From a bacterium (GTDB taxonomy: Bacteria; Chloroflexota; Dormibacteria; Aeolococcales; Aeolococcaceae): 40,130 nucleotides of DNA. The notes under the pieces were generated by a model. The model worked only from the letters and a program-made list of their open reading frames with translations. It did no database searches and had not been told where the DNA came from. Within the stretch, counting starts at the first letter, position 1. Each line of letters starts with the position of its first letter. Below, one piece after another: positions 7,284 to 13,645 of this stretch. Position numbers and translations under genes: made by a program. The stretch is from contig JAJZNI010000147.1 of the NCBI GenBank assembly GCA_021847925.1, forward strand, positions 1 through 40,130. Direction: 5' to 3'.

Positions 7284-7913
7284 GTGACCTTCGTCGCGGG
7301 GCTCGGCATCGGCCTGGCCATCGGCCTTCCCGTCGCCCATGCGGTCGTCGACCTCGTCCTCCTGCGCCCGACCGGGCCCCCCGCTTCCTCGCCGCCCGCG
7401 AGCCCCACCCCGGGGCCCGGCCGCACCCCCACCGCGGCCCCGTCCCCCTCCCCGACGGCGCGGCCGAGCGCCACCCCGGTGCCGCTCGCGGTCCCGGTCT
7501 GCGCACCGCTGGCCGCCGGTCAGGCGCCCCTCGCGGCGCTGGCGCCCCCACCCTCCGGCTACCGCGCCTCCGCCGCCCTCGACTGGCTGGGCTGTGGCGA
7601 CGAGGTGCTGCCCCGCCAGCCGTCCCTCAGCCTCTCGGGGGCGTGGCTCCTCGCGATCTCCTTCACCTGCCCGCCGGTGAGCCGCGCCTCCGCGTCGCCG
7701 TCCGCGTCGCCTCCCACCCTGGCCGTGCAGGAGCGCGCGGCCACCGGCTCGGCCTCCCAGCCCCTCGCCGCCCTCCCCGGCGATTCCGGCGAGAGCGTGG
7801 TCAGCGGCGCGGCGGCGGGGGCTCTCCCGAGCGGGGGGCGCCTCCTCGACGTCACGGCTCCGCCCGCCTGTCTGTGGCACCTCGCCGTCTACCGTTCCAC
7901 CGCCGGCCGCTGA
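7284..7913 (+). CDS. Membrane-anchored Pro/Ser/Thr-rich extracytoplasmic protein, unknown
   Basis: 209 aa from GTG 7284. Residues 2-27 form an N-terminal hydrophobic anchor (FVAGLGIGLAIGLPVAHAVV). Residues 29-68 form a Pro/Ser/Thr/Ala-rich linker typical of wall-spanning stalks. A compact C-terminal domain follows with four cysteines (C73, C104, C129, C196) that could make two disulfides outside the membrane. The domain ends in a beta-strand-like LWHLAVYRS. I recognise no family. Codon use in the linker is strongly GC3-biased like its neighbours, so there is no sign of transfer. The start is uncertain, since the same frame is open upstream but overlaps the small membrane gene. Confidence 0.6.
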   Translation: MTFVAGLGIGLAIGLPVAHAVVDLVLLRPTGPPASSPPASPTPGPGRTPTAAPSPSPTARPSATPVPLAVPVCAPLAAGQAPLAALAPPPSGYRASAALDWLGCGDEVLPRQPSLSLSGAWLLAISFTCPPVSRASASPSASPPTLAVQERAATGSASQPLAALPGDSGESVVSGAAAGALPSGGRLLDVTAPPACLWHLAVYRSTAGR

Positions 7914-7959
7914 GGCCCCGGGCCACCCCGGGCGGCGCCCCGCCCGCGATTTTGAGATG

Positions 7960-7977
7960 ACAGCGTCGCTATGCTGT
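7960..7977 (+). promoter_or_regulatory. TATGCT -10-like box inside an inverted repeat upstream of the wHTH gene
   Basis: ACAGC-8 nt-GCTGT (7960-7964 / 7973-7977) encloses TATGCT (7970-7975). A transcription start near 7982 would leave a leader of about 33 nt before the ATG at 8015. The overlap of a repeat with a -10 suggests autoregulation. No convincing -35 is present. Confidence 0.35.
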
Positions 7978-8014
7978 TTGCTGACGAGCCTGGCTCAGGT
8001 TGCGAGGAGACCCG

Positions 8015-8329
8015 ATGGGGACGACCGCCGATCTCGCGCCCGCCCGCGCCCGCTCGCGCGCCGGCCGCGGGTGGACGCTCCTCTCCAATCACGGCCATGT
8101 GCTGGTGTGCCTCGCCCGCGACCCCCGCATGCGGGTGCGCGACGTGGCCGCCGCGGTGGGGCTCACCGAGCGCGCGTGCTACCGCATCGTCTCGGACCTG
8201 GTCGCCGCCGGGCTGCTGCGGCGGGAGCGGGTCGGTCGCAGCAATCGCTACACCATCGAGCTCACGGCGTCCGCGGGCCATCCCGCCTGGCGGGGGATGA
8301 GCGCCTCCCGCCTGCTCGACATCTCCTGA
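8015..8329 (+). CDS. Small winged-helix (MarR/ArsR-like) regulator
   Basis: 104 aa. Residues about 18-85 make one winged helix: NHGHVLVCLARDPRMRVRDVAAAVGLTERACYRIVSDL contains the helix-turn-helix, and LLRRERVGRSNRYTIELT is the wing. Proteins of this compact type usually act as dimeric repressors. The ATG at 8015 is preceded by GAGGAG at 8004-8009 with good spacing, and the upstream in-frame ATG at 8000 overlaps that site. The gene stands alone, converging on the PIG-L gene. Its target is unknown, but the inverted repeat over its own -10 suggests self-control. Confidence 0.78.
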   Translation: MGTTADLAPARARSRAGRGWTLLSNHGHVLVCLARDPRMRVRDVAAAVGLTERACYRIVSDLVAAGLLRRERVGRSNRYTIELTASAGHPAWRGMSASRLLDIS

Positions 8330-8404
8330 CGGCGCCGCGGTCGCACCCGGGTCATCCCGGTCCCCGGCGGGGGAGGGCAGCCCCGGAGCTGGCCGCGCCG
8401 GCCC

Positions 8405-9139
8405 TCAGGCGGTGACGACGCGCTGGAACCCCTCCGCGGACGACCCCTCGCCCAGGCCCGCCGCCTGCGCTCCGGCGCGCAGCCAGCCCCGCACGCGCTC
8501 CTCCAGCGCCCCCCAGTCCGTGATCTGGGAGCGGTGACAGCGCAGCGCCGCCAGCTTGCGGTCGGCCGTGGCGGTGACGTCGCTCCAGTGGTTGACCCGC
8601 TCCTGGACGCCCATGATCCAGAGCTCGCGCACGGTGTGGGGCTCCAGCCCCTCGCTCTCGAGCAGCTCGCGATGCGCGAAGGGGTTGCGCGAGTCGGGGT
8701 ACACGGCGCAGATCGTCGCCTCCGCCGCCGCCATGTGGTCGGGGTGCGAAGCGCCGATGCGGGCCCAGTTCCGCTCCGGGGACTGGGTCACGACCCGGTC
8801 CGGGCGCTTCAGGCGGATGACCCGCGTGATGTCGCGGCGCAGGGCGTGGGTGACGGTCAGCTCGCCGTCCGTGTAGCCGAGGAAGGTGATGTCGGTGACC
8901 CCCACCTCGGCACCCGCCGCGGTCTGCTCGGTGCGGCGGATCGCGCCCATGCTCTCGCGCGGCACCGAGCGGTCAAATCCTCCCGCCTGGCCATCGGTCA
9001 CGATGCAGTAGCTCACCTCGATGCCCGCATCGGTCCAGCGGGCGGTGGTGGCGGCGCAGCCGAAGTCGCAATCGTCCGGGTGGGCGACCACCACGAGGAC
9101 GCGGGAGATCCCCTCGAGGTCGGGCGCGGCGTCGGCCAT
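8405..9139 (-). CDS. PIG-L family zinc N-acetylglucosaminyl deacetylase
   Basis: 244 aa. The metal-binding AHPDD motif sits at residues 19-23, with the third ligand in GASHPDH (His 135). The conserved TDGQAGG (48-54) and YTDGEL (89-94) elements complete the LmbE/PIG-L fold. Members remove N-acetyl groups from GlcNAc-type conjugates: MshB and Mca in mycothiol metabolism, BshB in bacillithiol, others in natural products. The MshC-like gene 2.4 kb away makes a thiol role worth testing, but this subfamily is broad. The ATG at 9139 lies 8 nt after TACCAT. The family is certain; the substrate is not. Confidence 0.9.
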   Translation of the reverse strand: MADAAPDLEGISRVLVVVAHPDDCDFGCAATTARWTDAGIEVSYCIVTDGQAGGFDRSVPRESMGAIRRTEQTAAGAEVGVTDITFLGYTDGELTVTHALRRDITRVIRLKRPDRVVTQSPERNWARIGASHPDHMAAAEATICAVYPDSRNPFAHRELLESEGLEPHTVRELWIMGVQERVNHWSDVTATADRKLAALRCHRSQITDWGALEERVRGWLRAGAQAAGLGEGSSAEGFQRVVTA

Positions 9140-9147
9140 GGCGTCCG

Positions 9148-9153
9148 ATGGTA
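9148..9153 (-). promoter_or_regulatory. -10-like TACCAT, 8 nt before the PIG-L ATG
   Basis: TAnnnT hexamer with 8 nt to the ATG at 9139. No Shine-Dalgarno is seen between them, consistent with a leaderless message. Confidence 0.35.
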
Positions 9154-9277
9154 CCGTCCCGCGCTCGGACGATGGCGAGCCGGCGACGTCCGCGCAACAC
9201 CGGCGGAACGGTCCGCTGAATTCCCGACGACGGCCCTCGCCACACCGCCGCCTCCCGGTGTAGGTTGGATCAAGCGC

Positions 9278-9301
9278 ATGAATCGCTGCAGACTGTCATG
9301 A
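9278..9301 (+). CDS. Possible 7-codon leader peptide overlapping the receiver gene start
   Basis: ATG AAT CGC TGC AGA CTG TCA TGA encodes MNRCRLS, and its stop overlaps the ATG at 9298 in an ATGA. TAGGTT (9261-9266) lies 11 nt before its ATG. Such an overlap would couple translation of the receiver gene to the leader. It may be chance; evidence is only the arrangement. Confidence 0.25.
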   Translation: MNRCRLS

Positions 9302-9924
9302 GCGCGCTCGACCTCTCCCGCCTTGCCGGCATGCGGCTCCTCGCCGACCCGCCCGCCGGCGACCGCCGTGAGGCCCCGGGCGCTCCCGACGCCCCTCCGG
9401 TGCCCGCCCCGCCACCTCCGCCGCCACCCCCGCCGGCGCCGGGCGGGCCCCCCGCTCCGAGCGCCGCGGGCCCGCGCGCGGGCGCCGTCCGGGCTCCGCA
9501 GAGCCCGGCGCTCCTGGTGGTCGACGACAACGTCCGGCTGGCCCGGACGGTGGCCTCCTACATGGAGATGGAGGGGTTCCGGGCGCAGCCCGCGCACAGC
9601 GCCGAGGAGGCCCTGCTGGCGGTCCGGCGCTCCGCCTACGACCTGGCCGTGGTGGACATCAACATGCCCGGGATGGACGGCATCGAGGTCTGCCGCCGCC
9701 TCCGCGAGATGTCTCCCGGCACCCGCGTGCTGATCGTCACCGGACGCGACGCGGCCGACGACCCGCGGCGGGCCGCCGCCGCCGGGGCGCGCCGCCTGCT
9801 CTCCAAGCCCATCCCGCTCGCGACCCTGCGCGACGAGATGCTGAGGGTCCTCGCCGAGCAGTCCCAGGGCCAGCCCGAGGCGGCCCGGCCACCATCCGGC
9901 GCCATGGCGTTCGAGGCCCGCTGA
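9298..9924 (+). CDS. Response-regulator receiver protein with Pro-rich N-terminal linker
   Basis: 208 aa from ATG 9298. Residues 1-22 form a short amphipathic segment and residues 28-70 are a Pro/Ala/Gly linker including a run of about nine prolines. Residues 71-188 are a complete receiver: acidic pair D76-D77, phospho-acceptor D120 (AVVDINMPGMDG), switch Thr148 (IVTG) and Lys170 (LSKPIP). There is no output domain, so it probably acts by protein contact or phosphorelay. No kinase is adjacent. The frame also opens at TTG 9265, but I prefer the ATG. An unusual feature is the poly-Pro linker placed N-terminal to a receiver. Confidence 0.85.
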   Translation: MSALDLSRLAGMRLLADPPAGDRREAPGAPDAPPVPAPPPPPPPPPAPGGPPAPSAAGPRAGAVRAPQSPALLVVDDNVRLARTVASYMEMEGFRAQPAHSAEEALLAVRRSAYDLAVVDINMPGMDGIEVCRRLREMSPGTRVLIVTGRDAADDPRRAAAAGARRLLSKPIPLATLRDEMLRVLAEQSQGQPEAARPPSGAMAFEAR

Positions 9925-9945
9925 GCCGGGGATCGAACCCCCGGC
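9925..9945 (+). terminator. Hairpin directly after the receiver stop codon
   Basis: GCCGGGG-ATCGAAC-CCCCGGC is a perfect 7-bp stem with 7-nt loop that begins at the base after the TGA (9922-9924). No T-run follows, so it is a terminator by position only; it could equally stabilise the mRNA end. Confidence 0.45.
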
Positions 9946-9959
9946 GCAGCCCCGTTCCT

Positions 9960-9975
9960 GCACAGCGCGCTGTGC
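9960..9975. promoter_or_regulatory. Perfect 16-bp palindrome GCACAGCGCGCTGTGC upstream of the hydrolase
   Basis: A perfect dyad ends 10 bp before a TAACCT hexamer (9986-9991). If that hexamer is the -10, the palindrome covers the -35 position, a classic operator location. It is too long to be expected often by chance, although GC bias raises the odds. Confidence 0.45.
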
Positions 9976-9999
9976 GAATTGTTGATAACCTTGGTGTCG

Positions 10000-10878
10000 G
10001 TGCGCGAGCTCCAGCGCGAGTCCCTCGGCACGGGCGGCCTGCGCCTCTTCTGGAGGGTCTGGGCGCCCGACGCCCCGGCGCTGAGGGTGCCGGGGAGGGT
10101 CCTCGTCGCCCATGGCTACGCCGAGCACGGTGGGCGCTACCGCGGCCTGGCCGAGCGGCTGGTGGATGCCGGTCTCCAGGTGGTGGTCCCCGACCACCGC
10201 GGTCACGGCCGCTCGGAGGGCCGGCCGGTCAGCGTGCGCAGCTTCGACGACTACGTCGCCGACCTCGGCCGCATCGCCGAGGAGGCCGAGCGCGAGGACG
10301 GCGAGGCCCCCACCCTCCTCCTGGGGCACAGCATGGGCGGTCTCATCGCGGTCCTCTACGCGTTGCGCCACCAGGACGAGCTGCGCGGGCTCATCCTCTC
10401 CGCACCCGCGGTGGTTCCCCCGCGGCTTCCCCCCGGGACCCGCCTCCTGGGGCGCGCGCTCTCCCGGGTGGCGCCCGACCTGGGCGTCACCCGGCTGCCC
10501 CTCGACCGCATCTCGCGCGACCCTGCGGTCCTCGCCGCCTACCGTGCCGACCCCTGGGTGCACCGCCGGCGCGTCCGGGCGCGCCTGGGCGCGGAGCTGG
10601 TGCGGGCCATGGCCCAGGCGGCGGAGGGCCTGCCTCGGCTCGTGCTGCCGGTGCTGGTGGTGCAGGGGACCGCGGACGAGCTCGTCCCACCGTCGGCGGC
10701 GCCGTTCGTCCACTCCCGGGTCGGCAGCCCCGACCGGACCCTGCGCCAGTACCCGGGGCTCTTCCACGAGGTGCTCAACGAGCCCGAGCGGGATCAGGTG
10801 ATCGCGGAGATGCTCGACTGGATGAGGGCCCGGCTGCCCCACGAGGCGGCCCAGGGCGCGCCGGCCCTCCCGCCGTGA
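10000..10878 (+). CDS. Alpha/beta hydrolase, monoacylglycerol-lipase-like
   Basis: About 292 aa. Nucleophile elbow LLLGHSMGG (Ser), oxyanion VAHGYAEHGGRY near the N-terminus, acid Asp in VQGTADELVPP, and catalytic His in YPGLFHEVLNEPER. The HGxxEHGxRY and FHEVLNE signatures are those of the serine aminopeptidase S33 / monoglyceride lipase group (YvaM, Rv0183-like), which cleaves monoacylglycerols or lysophospholipids. Possible starts are TTG 9979, GTG 9994 and GTG 10000; I chose 10000 because TAACCT lies 8 nt before it. Its stop overlaps the SixA-like gene start (GTGA), so the two are translated together. The fold is certain; the substrate is inferred. Confidence 0.87.
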   Translation: MRELQRESLGTGGLRLFWRVWAPDAPALRVPGRVLVAHGYAEHGGRYRGLAERLVDAGLQVVVPDHRGHGRSEGRPVSVRSFDDYVADLGRIAEEAEREDGEAPTLLLGHSMGGLIAVLYALRHQDELRGLILSAPAVVPPRLPPGTRLLGRALSRVAPDLGVTRLPLDRISRDPAVLAAYRADPWVHRRRVRARLGAELVRAMAQAAEGLPRLVLPVLVVQGTADELVPPSAAPFVHSRVGSPDRTLRQYPGLFHEVLNEPERDQVIAEMLDWMRARLPHEAAQGAPALPP

Positions 10879-11396
10879 TCGTCCACCTGCTCCGCCACGC
10901 GAAATCGAGCTGGACGGGGGGCGAGCCGGATGATCGCGACCGGCCGCTGGCGCCCCGCGGCGAGCGGGCCGCCCGGGAGCTGTCCCGGCATCTCGCGGCG
11001 GCGGGGGTGCGTCCCTCGCTCGCGCTCTGCTCCCCCGCGCTGCGCGCCCGGCAGACGCTGGAGGCGCTGCGCGGCGCCCTTCCCGCGGGCCTCGAGGTGC
11101 GGGTCGAGGAGCGCCTCTACCCGGCCGGTGCGGCGCAGCTCCTGGCGCGCCTGCGCCGCCTGCCCCGCCGTGTCCCCGAGGTGCTCCTGGTGGGGCACAA
11201 CCCGGCGCTCCACGAGCTGGCCCTGATCCTGGCGGGGGACGCCGCCCCGCGCCGGCTTCGCGAGAGGCTGCCCACCGGGGCGCTGGTCACCCTGGAGGTG
11301 CCGGGCGCCTCGTGGAGGGAGCTCGGGGCCGGTGCCGCCACCGCGGTGGCGATGTGGCGACCCCGATCGGATTTGAACCGACGATCTCCACCTTGA
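10875..11396 (+). CDS. SixA-like histidine phosphatase (phosphoglycerate-mutase superfamily)
   Basis: 173 aa from GTG 10875. LLRHAKSSW carries the catalytic RH pair, followed by DDRDRPLAPRGERAA, CSPALRARQTLEAL (second Arg) and VLLVGHNPALHEL (second catalytic His). This is the SixA/phosphohistidine-phosphatase branch, which dephosphorylates phospho-His or small metabolites. It overlaps the preceding hydrolase by 4 nt. The last 13 codons (after AVAMW) lie opposite the tRNA-Asp gene, giving RPRSDLNRRSPP, the antisense-of-tRNA peptide often seen in over-long ORFs. The domain itself is complete before that point, so the ORF reads through the tRNA locus only because no stop occurs earlier. Confidence 0.88.
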   Translation: MIVHLLRHAKSSWTGGEPDDRDRPLAPRGERAARELSRHLAAAGVRPSLALCSPALRARQTLEALRGALPAGLEVRVEERLYPAGAAQLLARLRRLPRRVPEVLLVGHNPALHELALILAGDAAPRRLRERLPTGALVTLEVPGASWRELGAGAATAVAMWRPRSDLNRRSPP

Positions 11397-11433
11397 CAGG
11401 GTGGCGTGTTAGGCCAGGCTACACCACGGGGCC
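11355..11433 (-). tRNA. tRNA-Asp (anticodon GTC), CCA encoded
   Basis: On the minus strand from 11433: acceptor GGCCCCG pairs with CGGGGTC (one G-U), D-stem GTGT/ACAC with 11-nt loop, anticodon stem CCACC/GGTGG around loop CTGTCAA (GTC), 5-nt variable loop, and T-arm GTCGG-TTCAAAT-CCGAT. Discriminator G (the Asp identity base) and an encoded CCA (11355-11357) follow. The body is 76 nt. It overlaps the 3' end of the convergent SixA-like CDS by 42 nt. Confidence 0.96.
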
Positions 11434-11499
11434 GTACTGCGCAGTCGAGCGCGCTGCAGAGCGTACCCGATCCACCGCGGCGCGACGCGGCCGGGAGAC

Positions 11500-12711
11500 C
11501 TAGCCGGCCGGCGGGCCGGCCGCCGCCGCCGCGGCGCCGAGGAGGTCGAGCAGCTCCCGGAGCAGCGTCCCGCCCTCCACCGCCCCCCCCGCGGCTCGCG
11601 GGGCCCCGACCAGGTGCTCGGCCAGGGCGTCGGCGACCCGCAGGGCCCCGGGGGTGTCGAGGTCCTCGTCAACCCGGGCGAGGAACTCCCCCCGCCAGCG
11701 CTCCGCCTCACGGGTGTCCAGGGTGGCCCCCGCCTGCGCCGCCTGCGCGTAGCGCCGCCGGCGGGCCTCCGCCGCCTCGAGGAGCGGATCGGTGTACTCC
11801 CAGGCCTCGCGGTGGTGGTGCGCGGCGAGCATCAGCCGGATGGCTGCCGGGGGGACACGCTCCAGCAGCTCGCTGACGAAGACGAGGTTGCCCAGGGACT
11901 TGCTCATCTTCTCGCCGTGGTACCCGACCATCGCGACGTGCACCCAGAGGCTGACGTAGGGGGACACCCCGGCGCCGACCGCCTGCGCGATCTCCGACTC
12001 GTGGTGGGGGAACACCAGGTCGTCGCCTCCGCCGTGGATGTCGACCGGCGTGCCCAGATGCCCGGAGGCGAGCACGGAGCACTCGATGTGCCAGCCCGGA
12101 CGCCCGTCCCCCCAGGGCGACGCCCAGGCCGGCTCGCCGGGAAGCGACGGCTGCCAGAGCACGAAGTCGAGGGGCGCGCGCTTGCGGGGGTCGTCGGGAT
12201 CGCCTCCCCGCTCGGCGCTCAGACGCCGCATCTCCCCGGCGTCCAGCCCGCTCAGGCTCCCGTACTCGCGCAGGCGGGAGACCTCGAAGTACACCCAGCC
12301 GTCCGCCCGGTACGCGTAACCCCGCCGCTCCAGCTCGGAGATCCAGTCGATCATGTCCGCAACATGCTGGCTGGCACGCGGCGCCGCGTCGACGTCCAGG
12401 ATGGAGATGGCGGCCATGTCGCGGTCAAACTCGGCGGTCACCGTGTTGGCCAGCTCCTCCCAGGAGACCCCCCGCTCGCGGGCGACCCGCAGGATGTCGT
12501 CGTCGACGTCGGTGACGTTGCGCACGCTGTGCACGTCCTGGCCGAGGCTGCGCAGGCGGCGGGTGAGGACGTCGAAGGTGTGATAGGTGAAGGCGTGACC
12601 GAGGTGGCCGCCCTCGTAGGGGGTGATCCCGCAGACGTAGAGACGGAGCGGGCGGTCCCCGACCGGCACCGGCCGCAGGGACCGGGTGGCGGTGTCGAAG
12701 AGGCGGAGCAT
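11500..12711 (-). CDS. mshC: MshC-like cysteine ligase (class I CysRS paralogue)
   Basis: 403 aa. MshC joins Cys to GlcN-Ins through cysteinyl-AMP in mycothiol synthesis; CysRS charges tRNA-Cys. Here the nucleotide-binding motif is [16 protein letters not shown] (25-40), with the MshC-type ITPY in place of the PTVY of CysRS. KMSKS is at 268-272, and zinc ligands Cys27, Cys211 and His236/237 are present. MshC-like blocks also include NVTDVDDDI (65-73), [10 protein letters not shown] (166-175), [10 protein letters not shown] (203-212) and LDTPGAL near the end. The length equals MshC (about 412), lacking the C-terminal anticodon domain of bacterial CysRS (about 460). ATG 12711 fits the MLRLFDT opening and lies 7 nt after TATGCT. 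It is last in an aroF / Cys-rich / mshC run. A divergent CysRS remains possible. Confidence 0.75.
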   Translation of the reverse strand: MLRLFDTATRSLRPVPVGDRPLRLYVCGITPYEGGHLGHAFTYHTFDVLTRRLRSLGQDVHSVRNVTDVDDDILRVARERGVSWEELANTVTAEFDRDMAAISILDVDAAPRASQHVADMIDWISELERRGYAYRADGWVYFEVSRLREYGSLSGLDAGEMRRLSAERGGDPDDPRKRAPLDFVLWQPSLPGEPAWASPWGDGRPGWHIECSVLASGHLGTPVDIHGGGDDLVFPHHESEIAQAVGAGVSPYVSLWVHVAMVGYHGEKMSKSLGNLVFVSELLERVPPAAIRLMLAAHHHREAWEYTDPLLEAAEARRRRYAQAAQAGATLDTREAERWRGEFLARVDEDLDTPGALRVADALAEHLVGAPRAAGGAVEGGTLLRELLDLLGAAAAAAGPPAG

Positions 12712-12718
12712 CGACTGC

Positions 12719-12724
12719 AGCATA
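12719..12724 (-). promoter_or_regulatory. -10-like TATGCT, 7 nt before the MshC-like ATG
   Basis: TATGCT then GCAGTCG then ATG (12711). It would give a leaderless internal transcript inside the operon. The two further in-frame starts upstream overlap or precede this box. Confidence 0.4.
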
Positions 12725-12775
12725 GCCGCCGTCCCCCCGACCATCGTCCCAGCCCCCCGGGGCAGGGGCGTCCGC

Positions 12776-13582
12776 TCAGCGCTGCGCCTGCCCCTCGCGC
12801 TCGCGCTGGCCCCGCACGGCGGCCAGCAGGTGCTTCTGGAGGAACCCGTAGAAGAGCGCCCGCTGGGTCCGGTCCACCTCCGCCGACACCTCCATGCCGC
12901 GCCGGCGCCGCTCGATCCACGGGGGAACCCCCTCCGCCACCACCGTCGACCCCACCCTGACCCGGACCGTGACGTCGTCCTCCCCGTACACGAAGACGGC
13001 GACCGTGAGGCGCACCCCGGTGTGGTCGACCAGCTTCCAGGCCCGCTCGTAGCGGCGCGCGCCCCCCCGGTCCGTGAGGGTGCTCACGACCGGCTCGCGG
13101 ACGAAGGTCTCCCCCGGCCCGGCCACCTGGACCAGGGTGGCGGCCAGGAAGGGGTCCAGGTCGCGCGCCACCCAGTTGACCAGCGAAGGGGCGCGGTTGT
13201 CGATGTCCGGCATCCCGGCCGGGTGCTCGAAGTAACCGATGGCCGCGATGGTCCCCGCGTGGCGGCGGCAGTACACGATGCCCCCCACGGTCGCCCAGTG
13301 GTTGGGGCACCAGGCCGTGTCGCAGCGCCGGCCCCGGCGGTCGACGTAGTGGCAGGGCATCCCGTTGTGGTTGGCGCAGCCCCGCTGCCGGCAGGGCAGG
13401 TCACCCTCGGCGGGCTGGAAGCGGGCGACGCCCTCCGAGCCCGGGGCCGCGGCCGGGCCCGGCTGCGCTGCGGTGGCTGCCGGAGGCGGCGCGGCCGTCG
13501 CCTGGGACGTCGCCTCCGGGGCCGGCGGGGCCGCCGGCGGCGCGGGGCCACCGCGTCGCTCCCCGCGCCGAAACAGCGGCAT
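12776..13582 (-). CDS. Cys/His-rich zinc-binding-like protein of unknown function
   Basis: 268 aa from ATG 13582. Residues 1-60 are Pro/Ala-rich and disordered. Residues 64-108 contain C64, C69, H72, C77, H78, C87, C92, H95, C105 and H108, spaced C-x4-C-x2-H-x4-C, C-x4-C-x2-H and C-x2-H. This can bind two zinc ions in a cross-brace-like manner. The rest (110-255) is an alpha/beta domain of about 145 residues with VNWVARDLDPFLAATL and LVDHTGVRLTVAVFVYGEDD, ending in a basic helix. There is no signal peptide or membrane segment, so it is cytosolic. I do not recognise a family. It lies 63 nt after the DAHP synthase gene and 64 nt before the MshC-like gene. Earlier GTG starts to 13630 are possible. 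Confidence 0.72.
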   Translation of the reverse strand: MPLFRRGERRGGPAPPAAPPAPEATSQATAAPPPAATAAQPGPAAAPGSEGVARFQPAEGDLPCRQRGCANHNGMPCHYVDRRGRRCDTAWCPNHWATVGGIVYCRRHAGTIAAIGYFEHPAGMPDIDNRAPSLVNWVARDLDPFLAATLVQVAGPGETFVREPVVSTLTDRGGARRYERAWKLVDHTGVRLTVAVFVYGEDDVTVRVRVGSTVVAEGVPPWIERRRRGMEVSAEVDRTQRALFYGFLQKHLLAAVRGQREREGQAQR

Positions 13583-13645
13583 CAGCGGTCGCGCCCCGCC
13601 GGGTGGAGCACGCAGGCACACCTCCACCACATGGTGGTCCGAATC

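Noticed and set aside
9925-9945. GGGGGTTCGATCCCC on the minus strand looks like a tRNA T-arm
   Set aside because: No acceptor, anticodon or D-arm can be paired around it; it is better read as a hairpin after the receiver stop.
11500-12711. Calling the ligase gene cysS (cysteinyl-tRNA synthetase)
   Set aside because: CGITPY in place of CGPTVY, MshC-specific blocks and absence of the C-terminal anticodon domain favour MshC; kept as the stated alternative.
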